Of a stretch of DNA of 64,000 bases, positions 55,014-64,000 are shown piece by piece. The DNA comes from CAIZWU01 sp040386695 (lineage in GTDB: Bacteria; Verrucomicrobiota; Verrucomicrobiia; Verrucomicrobiales; V1-33): assembly GCA_040386695.1 (NCBI GenBank), contig JAZKFB010000003.1, positions 1 through 64,000 of the forward strand, written 5' to 3'. The notes beneath the pieces were generated by a model that saw only the letters and a list, made by a program, of their open reading frames with translations, was not told the DNA's origin and ran no database searches. A program made the position numbers and the translations under genes. Within the stretch, counting starts at the first letter, position 1. Each line of letters starts with the position of its first letter.

Positions 55014-57998
55014 GGGCGGGGGAAAGCGGAGGATATCCCTGAGGCCGGGCGTCAGAGAGGAGGATTTCGGCGGTTCCGGGGGAGCGGCGGCGGCCAGGGC
55101 CTGAAGAGTGTTCCAGTCTTTTTGGGCACCGGAATTCAGGGACGGCCCGGTGGTCACGGCGGCGCCCATGATCCGCACCGCGCTCCGCGCCAGGGAAAGG
55201 CCGCGGTTTTTGACGGCCGGATCCCCGGCATTGCCCACCGCCTCACAGGCGCGGACGATGGCCGCGAGCCATCCGTCAAGGCTGCCCACCCCCTGCGAAT
55301 AATCCTGCCAGCAGTGGAGCGCCTCGTCAGCGGACTCGAGGGCCTCCTCATACCGTTTTTCCTGGTCCAGCACCTCGCCGATCACCCGGTAGGTGTGCGG
55401 AACCTCGTTTTTGATGGACTCCAGCTCCCACTTCACCTTAAGCAGACCCACCCGGAGCTGAAGAGCGTCGCGGGTGCGGGCCAGAACCAGCTGCGGGTTC
55501 CCCATGCCCCGGTGCACCTCCGCCTCCCGCCGGAGAAACGAGGCCTGGCTCCAGCGCCACCAGGGCGCGCTGGCGGGGTCCGCCGCCGCCTGCTTTTCCG
55601 TGAAGGCGATGCTGTCATCCAGCAGACGCAGCGCCTGCTCCGGATGCCGTCCCTTTTCCCAGATCCGGCAGAAATTTTTCACCAGCTCCTGCCAGCCCAT
55701 ATGATCCTTCACATCCCGGCTCCGGCGCACAATTTCACCCTGGGCGGCGGCGGCGGCGGCGGCGGCCAGAGTCACGGCCTCGCTTTCGCGCCCCTCCTCC
55801 AGAAGAAACGGGAGCTGGGACTGGGCCGCATTGCAGAAGGAAAGCCGGATGTCGCGGATGGCCGGCACGGTCTGCCAGAGGGTGGTCAGCACCGCCAGCC
55901 GGAGCTTCCGCTGCTCCGCCGCCAGTTCCGGCTCGTCCCGGGACTCCCGGAACAGCTGCAGCGCCGTATGGCAATGCGCCCGGCGGAGACGCAGACGGAC
56001 ATTGGCCGGATTCCCGGACAGCATTTCCTCAACGGCTTTCAGCTCGCCCGTCAGGCCCAGCTCGGCCTCCCGCTGCCTGCTCTCCCCCAGCCGGGACGCC
56101 GCCTGGCCGACCCAGCCGATGAGGTCGGCGTGCAGCTCCTGCCAGCGGGCGGGCGGTTTGGGGCGCGCGGCGAGGATGGCGGAGGCGTCCCGCGCCTGCG
56201 TGAAAATCCGAAAAGCCTCCTCATTCCCCCGCAGATAATATTGAGCCCGCGCCTCCGCCCGCTGGCACCGGATTTCCATGAAGACGGCCTCCGGGTTGTC
56301 CGGATCGGCTTTCCGCCATTCGCGGGCCTTGAGCAGGGCCGCCCGCGCATACTCCAGGGCGGCGGAAACTTTCGTTTTTCCGTCAGGACCGGCCGCGCCC
56401 TGATCCTGCCGGAAAATAAGATCCGCCTGGGCCAGGCTGGCTTCCGCTTCGCCCCGGGCACCGGCTCCGGGATGTTTCCAGGGGATAATTTCCCGGACGG
56501 ATTCAATGGCGGCGGCCGCCTCCTCATACTGGCTCTCGTCCGCCAGACACCATGCCAGAGCGGTTTTGCCGTCCCTCTCCAGCCCCGGCACCTCCTCCGG
56601 GGGAAGAGCGGGCAGAAAATCCAGGGCCGCCCGGGCTTTGGTCCCGGCCTCCTCCCAGCGGCCCTCGGCCAGCAGCACCCGGCTCCAGCGCAGAAAAAGC
56701 CGCGCATACATGAGCGAGCCCCGGCTGTCATCGGCGGCGGGCGGCGTGCCCGTGGCGTCCAGACTGGACCACGCCTGGTCGAGCAGGTCCACGCGGCCCA
56801 GATCCTCCAGGGAATCCGCGAACGCCCCCAGCAGAAACTCCGCGCGGGTTTCCGCGCGGGCGGTGGCGTTCCTGGTGGTCGCGAGAGCCCCCTCCAAAGC
56901 GGTATTTTTCTGCCAGAGCAGCGTGGTGCCGGAAACAGCGGTGAGGATCAGCGCCGCGCTCACGCCCGCCAGCGCCGGTTTGCGCCGGGCCCACATCGCC
57001 AGCCGCTCGCCGCCACCGGCCCGCCGCGCGAGGATGGGCGCCCCCGTCCGCCAGCGCCGCAGATCGGCCGCGAGGTCGTCCGCGCTGGCATAGCGGCGGC
57101 CCGGCTCCTTGGCCAGACAGGTCATGCAGATGATCTCCAGATCGCGCGGCACCGCCGAAATCAGGGTGGACGGCGCTTCCGGCATCTCGTCGGCGATCTG
57201 CCGGAGAATGGCGGCCATGCCCTCCAGAATAAAAGGAGGCCGCCCGGCCAGCATTTCGTAAAAGACGGCTCCCAGGCTGTAGATGTCACTGGACGTGGTG
57301 GCGGCTTTGGAGCCGTAATAAGTCACTTCCGGAGGCAGGTAGCACGGCGTTCCCAGCACGTGGGTGGTGCGGGTCAGCCCGGCATCCTCATCCAGCAGTT
57401 TGGCCAGTCCGAAGTCGCTGAGACATGGCTGGCCGGATTCATCGAACAGGATATTCCCCGGCTTGATGTCGCGGTGCAGAATGCCCCGCTGGTGCGCGTA
57501 GTGCAGCGTGGAGGCCAGGCGCTCCACCCACTCCGCCGCCGTGCGCGGTGACGGCTGGTGCTCCGGGGATTTCAGAAAATCCGTCAGCGCCCCGCCGGTC
57601 GCCAGCTTCATGGTGAAATACGGGATGCCGTCGACCTCGCCGAACTGATACAGCGGCAGAATTCCCGGATGCTCCAGCTGCGCCAGCGCGGCGGCCTCCA
57701 CCCGGAACCGGTCCTGGAGTGATTCGGAGCGGCAGTGCGCCGGCAGCAGCATCTTCAGCGCCACCTGGCGTTTGGGCTGGTGCTGCATGGCCCGGTAAAC
57801 AATGCCCATGCCTCCCCGGGAAAGCTCCTCCATCAGGTCATGCCCGGGAATCGCCCAGCCCGCCGCCTCGGCGGACAGATCGTTCGCGGGGTTTTTCAGT
57901 CCCGTGGCCCACAGGCAGGCCAGACACACCGCGTCCGCCCCTCCGAACCCCGCCAGAGGCTGGCCGCAGGTGGGGCATTCTTCCGCCGGACTGGACAT
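53883..57998 (-). CDS. Ser/Thr protein kinase with zinc ribbon and TPR-like region
   Basis: From ATG 57998. A zinc ribbon (C8, C11, C25, C28) precedes a Hanks-type kinase: SRGGMGIVYRAM, K82, HRDIKPGN (HRD 175-177) and SDFGLAK (DFG 195-197). A membrane segment (PALAGVSAALILTAVSGTTL) at about 350 is followed by helical repeats. Recognisable kinase sequence ends near 55020; the remaining 1.1 kb frame to 53883 is antisense to the glycosyltransferase gene and reads like its shadow, so the gene probably lost its stop or really ends near 55000. Similar kinases sit near ECF sigma factors in related bacteria. Confidence 0.75.
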   Translation of the reverse strand: MSSPAEECPTCGQPLAGFGGADAVCLACLWATGLKNPANDLSAEAAGWAIPGHDLMEELSRGGMGIVYRAMQHQPKRQVALKMLLPAHCRSESLQDRFRVEAAALAQLEHPGILPLYQFGEVDGIPYFTMKLATGGALTDFLKSPEHQPSPRTAAEWVERLASTLHYAHQRGILHRDIKPGNILFDESGQPCLSDFGLAKLLDEDAGLTRTTHVLGTPCYLPPEVTYYGSKAATTSSDIYSLGAVFYEMLAGRPPFILEGMAAILRQIADEMPEAPSTLISAVPRDLEIICMTCLAKEPGRRYASADDLAADLRRWRTGAPILARRAGGGERLAMWARRKPALAGVSAALILTAVSGTTLLWQKNTALEGALATTRNATARAETRAEFLLGAFADSLEDLGRVDLLDQAWSSLDATGTPPAADDSRGSLMYARLFLRWSRVLLAEGRWEEAGTKARAALDFLPALPPEEVPGLERDGKTALAWCLADESQYEEAAAAIESVREIIPWKHPGAGARGEAEASLAQADLIFRQDQGAAGPDGKTKVSAALEYARAALLKAREWRKADPDNPEAVFMEIRCQRAEARAQYYLRGNEEAFRIFTQARDASAILAARPKPPARWQELHADLIGWVGQAASRLGESRQREAELGLTGELKAVEEMLSGNPANVRLRLRRAHCHTALQLFRESRDEPELAAEQRKLRLAVLTTLWQTVPAIRDIRLSFCNAAQSQLPFLLEEGRESEAVTLAAAAAAAAQGEIVRRSRDVKDHMGWQELVKNFCRIWEKGRHPEQALRLLDDSIAFTEKQAAADPASAPWWRWSQASFLRREAEVHRGMGNPQLVLARTRDALQLRVGLLKVKWELESIKNEVPHTYRVIGEVLDQEKRYEEALESADEALHCWQDYSQGVGSLDGWLAAIVRACEAVGNAGDPAVKNRGLSLARSAVRIMGAAVTTGPSLNSGAQKDWNTLQALAAAAPPEPPKSSSLTPGLRDILRFPPPSVGKDPAPALQMGLAAAQHLHRPLAGSEGQARQQLRILPQFPGVMPVIPGPVTQKSPGSMGNELVKMMSAAARDQRHHAAEHALHHRPAPAFPELRPEIVNHDIQGIQEPRHRLATGGNQVPAVIESMLRPAPGQLAAPAQNPEPDRLPQIQALVTEREIVREFVGIRPGDAAEGERSAIRSEAALTEGKSGGINVISRHDPRQPASLLAGDIPPPAVIRLRPQPAGGDRGRRWAGLLIDRPPVSGLQSLALDRRDVEHFFNEPEPHGLQLTVKMPHHLTAPDDPQAAPDAASQHPVPEKPPVAQGNRPAPGVFGNLLRQTPPHAQLPQIIQPFRVPEVTGVVRHHRDVIFPGQQPQGVDKFGVRPADVGRPVEPV

Positions 57999-58021
57999 CG
58001 GTTGATAAAGGGAATGCGGGT

Positions 58022-58978
58022 TCAGAACCAGACGGCCCCACCGGCCCACCAGTCGGGCTGATTGTCCACATAACGGACCCGGCTCAGCCGCAGAGTGCGG
58101 GCGCACATTTCAACCCAGACACAGAACCGGGGGGAGGAGCGCTGCTTTTTATCCACCAGCCGGACCTGCCAGCGGTCGTGATAGGCGGAGCTCAGGGAGC
58201 CTGTGGTCCTCACACTGTCCGACGACCCCGGCGCGGGGGCGTCCACCCCGCCTTTGGTGACCAGCGGCAGCTCGCCTTTAAGCTGATTCCGGAAAAACTC
58301 GTAATGATCCAGAGCCGCCTCCAGAATCTCCGCCTCCGGCCGCAGGGAGGCGGAACCGGCGCCCTCCAGCGCGGTTTTGATCTCGGCGCTCACCGGCGGC
58401 GGCGACGGAGCCGCGGATTTTCTCACACACAGGGCGCCGCGTCTCTGCTGAATCAGAAAATCACTGATTTTGACCGGCCCCCAGATTTCCGGACTGGCTC
58501 CGCACACCCGCGACGGGCACAGAGCATCCCCATGGATAATCTCCCTGCCGCCCGCCGCCCAGGGATCATTGACCGTCAGATAAAGCTGATCCGGATCCGA
58601 TTTCAGGGAATCCGCCGTGAACGCGCCGGTGACCACCACCCAGTGTTTATACTGGCGGCACGGGATGAGCACCCCGTGGACGGCGGACGCCTTGACGGCG
58701 GCCAGCACTTCCTCCGCCTCCGCCAGGGTGGCCCCCGCGGAGGGATTTTCCGGTTTCCGGAAAAGCTCATAAGCGCCGCTGCCGGGCAGCGTCTGATTCA
58801 GCAGCCCCAGAACTTTCTCCGGCCCGGCGTTCCAGCTGGTTCCGTCCCTGACCGCATCAAAAATGGCCCGCTGGCCGGAATTTGCCGACAGCAGATGGTT
58901 CCTGTGCAGAACCATCTGAATGCAGGCCGCGCCGCACCAGTCGGCCAGATCCTGGCGGTGATAAGGATAAAGTGACAT
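58022..58978 (-). CDS. C39-like papain-fold cysteine peptidase
   Basis: A 318-aa protein from ATG 58978 (an in-frame Met at 59044 is an alternative). RQDLADWCGAACIQMVLHR contains the candidate nucleophile C15, KHWVVVTGAF the His (H112), and LTVNDPWAAGG the third polar residue, in the order of papain-like C39/C70 peptidases. Residues after 200 have no recognised domain. No signal peptide was clear. It lies between the sigma factor and the kinase and is likely part of the same unit. Confidence 0.68.
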   Translation of the reverse strand: MSLYPYHRQDLADWCGAACIQMVLHRNHLLSANSGQRAIFDAVRDGTSWNAGPEKVLGLLNQTLPGSGAYELFRKPENPSAGATLAEAEEVLAAVKASAVHGVLIPCRQYKHWVVVTGAFTADSLKSDPDQLYLTVNDPWAAGGREIIHGDALCPSRVCGASPEIWGPVKISDFLIQQRRGALCVRKSAAPSPPPVSAEIKTALEGAGSASLRPEAEILEAALDHYEFFRNQLKGELPLVTKGGVDAPAPGSSDSVRTTGSLSSAYHDRWQVRLVDKKQRSSPRFCVWVEMCARTLRLSRVRYVDNQPDWWAGGAVWF

Positions 58979-59050
58979 AGCGGATTGTGCCCCGGCCAGT
59001 GTTTGGATATTAAATAAAAGATGCCGCGGGCGGGAGCCTGCCATACGGTA

Positions 59051-59743
59051 TCAAGTGTTGGTGTTCAAGACTTTAAACAGATGAAGCATCTCACTGTCCA
59101 CGTCCTCGCCGGAGCCCACGGTCTGTGACACCCGCTCGCGCAGGAACTCCCGGAAACGGGCGCGGTGGCGGGAAACATCCACCCGCAGCGCGGCGGGACT
59201 GGTGCCCAGCTGGGCCGCCGCCACCTCATATGGCGGCGGCGTCTGGCCCGGCAGCAGATATTTCACCACCACGGGCCATGCGGCGATGCGCTCCTTGGTG
59301 AGGGTGGCGGTGGCCGCCAGGTCCTCAAAGGCGCCCCGCATCATGGCCACCGCCCAGTCCCGGTCAAAAGCGTCATCCGGAGGCCCGGGTTCCCCGAAAT
59401 TCAGATTCTCCAGACACGCGTCCAGGCTCAGCGGAGCCTGTCCGCCCGGTCCCTGGGAAACTCTGGCCCGGCTGATCAGAAAACGCGCCAGCGCCGTGCA
59501 CAGGTAGGCCCGGAACCGGCCTTTTGTGCGGTCCGCCCGCTTCAGCGTGGAATGCTTCAGCAAACCCAGCAGAAAATCGTGGGCGACATCCTCCACCTGA
59601 TCCTGCGGCACTCCATGCCGTTGAATGAAGGACACAATCGGCGGGCGGTAACGCCGGCAGAATGAATCCAGAGCGGCCGACGCCTGGGCGTCGCCGTGGA
59701 TGGTGGCCTCCGCGAGCAGGGTCCAGTGAGTGGTGGGAAACAT
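59051..59743 (-). CDS. ECF-type RNA polymerase sigma factor
   Basis: A 230-aa sigma-70 family protein. PPIVSFIQRHGVPQDQVED, then VAHDFLLGLL, represents region 2 (DxxHDFxxxLL type), and YEVAAAQLGTSPAALRVDVS with RHRARFREFL region 4. It directs RNA polymerase to a dedicated promoter set, probably including this operon. First gene of the leftward sigma-peptidase-kinase cluster. Confidence 0.82.
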   Translation of the reverse strand: MFPTTHWTLLAEATIHGDAQASAALDSFCRRYRPPIVSFIQRHGVPQDQVEDVAHDFLLGLLKHSTLKRADRTKGRFRAYLCTALARFLISRARVSQGPGGQAPLSLDACLENLNFGEPGPPDDAFDRDWAVAMMRGAFEDLAATATLTKERIAAWPVVVKYLLPGQTPPPYEVAAAQLGTSPAALRVDVSRHRARFREFLRERVSQTVGSGEDVDSEMLHLFKVLNTNT

Positions 59744-60507
59744 TACAGGCGCCTGCTCTCAGGGTGAATAAGCAAAGCCGGGATTTGCGGAGCTGCCGGC
59801 CGGCGGGACTTTTCCGGCGTCCTGGCGGCGGAAAAACGGTGCCCGGAACAGACAGCGGGCCGGAACCATCCGCGCGCGTGGCGGAAAAGGATGGAGGACC
59901 GGCTCTGAAAGCCCCCGCCGGGTGCGGGTTTCCGTGCCGCTCCCGTTGAAATTTCCGGGTGATAAATGGCGGCGGCGTTCACTGTGAGGGAATTGTGCAT
60001 ACGCGCGAAAACTATTTTTCTTCCGCTTTTTGAGAAAGCAATGCCCGGCCGCGGGGAACATCCGAAAGTGCCCATCGGTCTCCGGCGGCATCCAGGCCGG
60101 AAAATGAACTCCGGAGCCTGAACCCGCTTCCCATTTTCGGGGTTTCGGCTCCAATTTGCTTCCCGTGTCCGGGAATTGCAAAAATACACATATTCTTAAT
60201 ATATATAACCAATTTACCATTGCCCGGCACGCGGATACTCGGCCAGCCAACAGAACTATTGAGTGTCCGGATGAGCATTTTCGCCATGCGGCTGGAAACC
60301 AGGGCCTCCCTGTTCGTCCAGCAGTTGAGTCCTGAATGAACTGAGGCCCGTCTGCGGCGTGGAGGCAGGGACAAGGCATTCCTGAATTGGAAAATTCTTA
60401 TCAGGATTGCTGATTTTTTATTGTGCAAATTCTTGATTTTTCTTAAGAAATTATAAAAATCCGGAAGCGCACTCCCCGTAGCTCCGGCTTTTAAAAACTC
60501 CTTTTTC
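59744..60507. other. Intergenic region upstream of divergent genes
   Basis: 764 bp between the leftward sigma factor and the rightward LamG gene. The last 120 bp are strongly AT-rich and should hold the LamG promoter. A second AT-rich patch lies at 60175-60225. Minus-strand open frames here have atypical composition and I do not call them. No RNA gene or element was recognised. Confidence 0.5.
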
Positions 60508-63500
60508 ATGAAAACCCTCTCCCGCCTTCCACTCTCAGGACTTCTCGTGGTCGCATTAGCCCAAACCGTGCCCCGGGCGGTGGCGGATGTGCCGGCCAAT
60601 GCCCTGCTGGCCTGGTGGGATTTCAACGATGCCACGGATCCCGTCATGGCCAAGGACCGCCGCCTGGCGCTGATGGGCTCTTTAAATGAGGGGGCGGGCT
60701 ACACGGAGGATGCCCAGGGACGCTCCGGCACCGCCGGCGACCGGGCCGCCACCTTCACCGGCAACGCCGGCATGGATGTGGCGGCCGGGGATTTTCTGAA
60801 CGTGGCCTCGCGTTCGGACACCCTGGTGTTCTCGTTCTGGCAGAAAAAAAACAGCACCCCGAATTCCAGCGCCTTCTGGGCTTATTCCAGATCCAGTCTG
60901 GATGGGGAGCGCGGAGCCCAGGCGCATGTGCCCTGGAGCGACGGGAACATCTATTTTGACACCGGCGGCGCCGGCTCCGCGGACAAGCGGCTGAGCGGCC
61001 AGCCTCCGGCGGGGGAAACGGGTTTTGACTGGACCCAATGGCATCATTTCGTTTTTCTGAAAAGCGGGGACACCAAGGAGGTCTGGATCGACGGGGAGCT
61101 GATTCTTTCCGCCGCCGGCCAGGCGCCGCTGGCGACCGATTTTTACCGCCTCACCATCGGACGCGGCCCGGATCCCAGTGTTGACGGGGAGATTGATGAT
61201 TTCGCGGTTTATTCCACCCCTCTCCTGGAGGCGGACATCAAACGCCTGGCCAGTGGAGTGGCTCCCACCGCCATTATGGATCTGGCGGATACGGACAGTG
61301 ACGGTCTGCCTGACTCCTGGGAGCGTCTTTATTTTCCCGCCGACCTGACTAAACTGGCGTCCGGCAAGGATTTTGACAATGACAGCTCGCCGGATCAGGC
61401 GGAACTGCTGGGTTACACCGATCCCACGGATTTTGACACGGATGATGATGGCCTGAAGGATGGCGTGGAGACCAGCAAGGGCACCTTCACCAACGCCGCC
61501 GACACCGGCACCAACCCCCTGAAGGCGGACACGGACGGCGATGGCCTGAAGGACGGCGTGGAGACCAGCAAGCCAACATACACCAGCCCCGCGGACACCG
61601 GCACCGACCCCCATAAGGCGGATACGGACAACGACAATATCAGGGACGGCCTGGAGGTCCTGTATGGCTCCAACCCCTTGATCAATACCAGCACCCCTGT
61701 TCTGACAAACGCCCCCACTTTGCTGGCTTACTGGAATTTCAATGACAGCACAGATCCCGCAAAAGCGGTGGACAGCCGCATCGGCGCTGTGGGCAACCTG
61801 AATCCGGCCGCTGTTTACACGGAGGACGCCACCGGTTACAGCGGCACGGCGGGAGACAGGGCCATGAGCTTTACGGGAGGCGCCCAGATGAATATTCCGG
61901 CCGCCGATTTACTGAATATCGGCTCCAACGTGGATGCGCTGACCTTCTCCTTCTGGCAGAAGAAAAACAGCATCCCGAGTTCCAGCGCTTTCTGGGCCTA
62001 TGCTCCCTCCAGCGGCGGAGAGCGGGGATTCCAGGCGCATGTGCCCTACGGTGACGGCACGATTTATTTCGACACCGCGGGCTGCTGCAACGGCGATCAG
62101 CGCCTGTCTGGCTCCCCTGGCGCTGGCTTTGACTGGCTGAAATGGCATCACTTTATATTCCTCAAAAACGGCACTGAGAAATCGGTGTGGATTGACGGCA
62201 CGCAGGTTTTAACCAGCACCAACCCTCAGGCGCCGCTGCCCCTGGACTTTTACCGGCTTCTCATCGGGGCGGGCATTAACGGGGAAATCGATGATTTTGC
62301 CATTTTCGCCTCCCCTCTGACGGAATCGGAGATCCAGCGCCTGGCAGCCGGGCAGTCCCCTCCCTCCCTTTCCAACAAGGACGACACCGACGGCGACGGA
62401 CTGACGGACGCCTGGGAGCGCATTTATTTCCCCGTGGACCTGACGAAACTGGCCACAGGCGGGGATTACGACAAGGATGGCCTGCTGGATCAGCTGGAAC
62501 TGACCGCCACCACCAGCCCCGTGAATCCGGACAGCGACGAGGACGGACTGAAGGATGGGGCGGAGATCACCGCCGGCACCAATCCCAAAAATTCGGACAC
62601 CGACGCGGACGGCCTCAAGGACGGGGTGGAAACGGGCACCGGAACTTTCACCAGCGCCACCAATACCGGCACCAAACCTTTGGATGACGACACGGATTTG
62701 GATCTTTTCCCGGACGGTCTGGAGGTCCTGGCCGGAAGCGATCCCACTAAACCGGCCAGTGTTCCCATCCCCCCGGGAGTGACCACGCTGCTTGCCTGGT
62801 GGCCATTCAACACCAATGACGCCTCCGGAAACGCGGTGGACCAGGTCGCTGCCCGCAATGGAGTTCTGACCAACGATCCACAGTACACGGAATCCGGCGG
62901 CGGCCGCAGCGGACAACCGGGGGATCTGGCTCTCACGTTCACCCCCGGCCAGTACGTCGAGGTGCCGCAGGCGTGGTTCCTCAGCCTGGCCGCGCCGGGG
63001 GACGCCATCACCATCGCCTTCTGGCAGAAACTGAACTCCAGTGTGGCCTCCAGCACTTTCTGGGGTTTCTCCCCGTCATCCGGAGGAGCCCGCGGCATCC
63101 AGGCTCACGTGCCGTGGGACAATAATAACATTTATTTCGACCATTCCGGATGCTGCGCCGGCGAACAGCGCTTGAACGGGATTGCCGGGGAAACGGACTT
63201 CACTCAATGGCATCATTTCGCCTTTGTGAAAAACGGAACTGAGAAGGAAGTGTGGGTGGACGGGGAACTGCAGCTCTCAGGCTCGGGGGCCGCTCCGCTG
63301 CCGGTTGACTTCAACCGGCTGGACATAGGCGGCGGCACCCCCGCCATCGCCAGTATCGACGGGGCTCTGGATGACTTCGCGGTGTATGCCGGCGGGCTGA
63401 CGGAAACCCAGATCAAAGCGCTGGCCTCCGGAGGCGCTCCCAACGCCATTCTGAACTCCGTTCCGACGTCGGACGCCTTCTCCATCACCGCGATTGTCCG

Positions 63501-63693
63501 CAATCCCAATGGCTCCATGACCCTCACCTGGAAATCTGAGCCGGGCGTTCTTTATTCCGTGGAAGCCTCGGCGAATCTCAAAAACTGGAATCCCCTTATG
63601 TCCCAGATCCCCGCCGCCGCCCAGGGAGGACTCACCACCACCACTCTGACCACCGTCCCGGCCGCACCGGCTTTTCTCAGAGTGCGTAAATAG
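60508..63693 (+). CDS. Secreted three-LamG protein with Ca-binding TSP3 repeats
   Basis: A 1061-aa protein with signal peptide (LLVVALAQTVPRAVA). Three concanavalin-like LamG domains (about 30-250, 400-620, 765-985) share WWDFNDATDP/WNFNDSTDP starts, a FSFWQKKNS strand and WHHFxFxKxG. Between them lie thrombospondin-type Asp-rich repeats (DTDGDGLKDG and similar) that bind calcium. The last 60 residues (LTWKSEPGVLYSVEASANLK, ending FLRVRK) are a C-terminal domain common in Verrucomicrobiota surface proteins. Likely a surface adhesin or polysaccharide-binding protein. The preceding leader is AT-rich with no Shine-Dalgarno. Confidence 0.82.
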   Translation: MKTLSRLPLSGLLVVALAQTVPRAVADVPANALLAWWDFNDATDPVMAKDRRLALMGSLNEGAGYTEDAQGRSGTAGDRAATFTGNAGMDVAAGDFLNVASRSDTLVFSFWQKKNSTPNSSAFWAYSRSSLDGERGAQAHVPWSDGNIYFDTGGAGSADKRLSGQPPAGETGFDWTQWHHFVFLKSGDTKEVWIDGELILSAAGQAPLATDFYRLTIGRGPDPSVDGEIDDFAVYSTPLLEADIKRLASGVAPTAIMDLADTDSDGLPDSWERLYFPADLTKLASGKDFDNDSSPDQAELLGYTDPTDFDTDDDGLKDGVETSKGTFTNAADTGTNPLKADTDGDGLKDGVETSKPTYTSPADTGTDPHKADTDNDNIRDGLEVLYGSNPLINTSTPVLTNAPTLLAYWNFNDSTDPAKAVDSRIGAVGNLNPAAVYTEDATGYSGTAGDRAMSFTGGAQMNIPAADLLNIGSNVDALTFSFWQKKNSIPSSSAFWAYAPSSGGERGFQAHVPYGDGTIYFDTAGCCNGDQRLSGSPGAGFDWLKWHHFIFLKNGTEKSVWIDGTQVLTSTNPQAPLPLDFYRLLIGAGINGEIDDFAIFASPLTESEIQRLAAGQSPPSLSNKDDTDGDGLTDAWERIYFPVDLTKLATGGDYDKDGLLDQLELTATTSPVNPDSDEDGLKDGAEITAGTNPKNSDTDADGLKDGVETGTGTFTSATNTGTKPLDDDTDLDLFPDGLEVLAGSDPTKPASVPIPPGVTTLLAWWPFNTNDASGNAVDQVAARNGVLTNDPQYTESGGGRSGQPGDLALTFTPGQYVEVPQAWFLSLAAPGDAITIAFWQKLNSSVASSTFWGFSPSSGGARGIQAHVPWDNNNIYFDHSGCCAGEQRLNGIAGETDFTQWHHFAFVKNGTEKEVWVDGELQLSGSGAAPLPVDFNRLDIGGGTPAIASIDGALDDFAVYAGGLTETQIKALASGGAPNAILNSVPTSDAFSITAIVRNPNGSMTLTWKSEPGVLYSVEASANLKNWNPLMSQIPAAAQGGLTTTTLTTVPAAPAFLRVRK

Positions 63694-64000
63694 AGTATTT
63701 TAAATTTTATTATAGCCACACGAGGCGAACCAATTCGCGGCATTCTCCGGGGTCACCGCATCCAGCGCCGCCGCGATGGCCTCCAGCAGTGTTTCATGCG
63801 TCCGGGCGGCGGCCCTGCGCGGCGGTGTTTTTGACTTTGCTCCACATTTTTTCAATGGGGTTGAGGAGGAGATGGCGCAAATTTATAAAAATGAATTAAT
63901 GGCAAAGGGGTCCGGGGTTGCGGATTATTGAAAAAGTATGAGGGACCTGATGCTGATTGGGAATCACGCATTCGTGTCATCCGGGCCTTGGAGTTAATTC
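63694..64000. other. Right-edge stretch with a transposase remnant
   Basis: 307 bp after the LamG gene. The first 170 bp contain the decayed transposase tail (63700-63868); beyond it I see no coding region. The window ends inside non-coding or uncharacterised DNA. Confidence 0.5.
63700..63868 (-). pseudogene. C-terminal remnant of an IS630-type transposase
   Basis: One frame reads LLNPIEKMWSKVKNT, the signature before the last catalytic Glu of IS630/Tc1 transposases; the next frame carries the C-terminus THETLLEAIAAALDAVTP and ends ..NWFASCGYNKI. A frameshift lies between them and the rest of the gene is missing. Confidence 0.7.

Noticed and set aside
59759..60379. Minus-strand frames in the gap upstream of the LamG gene
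   Set aside because: Atypical composition, no start context and no recognisable family.

Overview
The window (64 kb, GC-rich) looks like a chromosome of a Verrucomicrobiota-type bacterium carrying one complete Mu-like transposable prophage. The lineage is inferred from the flanking genes: large secreted LamG/thrombospondin-3 proteins with a C-terminal segment of the type common in this phylum, an ECF sigma factor beside a Hanks-type Ser/Thr kinase, a terpene-cyclase-fold secreted protein, and start codons that almost never carry a Shine-Dalgarno sequence. No rRNA or tRNA is present to confirm it.

Left host flank (1-6845). A leftward cluster holds a secreted terpene-cyclase-like protein (apparently frameshifted), a DUF4331 protein and a MobA-like nucleotidyltransferase. 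From 3442 a rightward operon starts: a MoxR-like AAA ATPase, an unknown 328-aa protein, and the first half of a metallopeptidase-vWA gene. The prophage cuts this third gene at 6845. Its second half (vWA domain) resumes in the same frame at 48752 and is followed by a 194-aa protein and a CapK-like adenylate-forming enzyme.

Prophage (about 6846-48674). Two transposase-type repeats sit at each end in inverted orientation. The regulatory switch is central (about 35.3 kb): an XRE repressor on the minus strand faces a Cro/Ner-like HTH gene on the plus strand across a nested palindromic operator. Rightward lie early genes: MuA-type transposase, MuB-type ATPase, many small genes, a Pol-beta-type nucleotidyltransferase, and an IbrA/IbrB-like pair at the right end. 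Leftward lie two genes behind the repressor, then lysis, terminase, portal, protease/scaffold, capsid and tail genes, an Acb2/Tad1-like anti-defence candidate, an esterase-bearing tail fibre, the tape measure and the tail tip. A Dam-type methylase sits at the left end. No tail sheath or contractile baseplate gene was recognised, so a long non-contractile tail is likely.

Right host flank (49807-64000): the rest of the interrupted operon, a secreted protein, an unknown Ser-rich-tailed protein, a GT4-like glycosyltransferase, a leftward sigma factor - cysteine peptidase - Ser/Thr kinase cluster, a 1061-aa LamG protein, and the tail of a decayed IS630-type transposase.

Most interesting points: the Acb2/Tad1-like protein with a zinc knuckle; the centre-out genome plan; the two-gene lysogeny cassette behind the repressor; the C/A-rich leaders without Shine-Dalgarno sequences, including one at an internal scaffold start; and the prophage interrupting a MoxR-vWA cassette that may itself be a conflict system.
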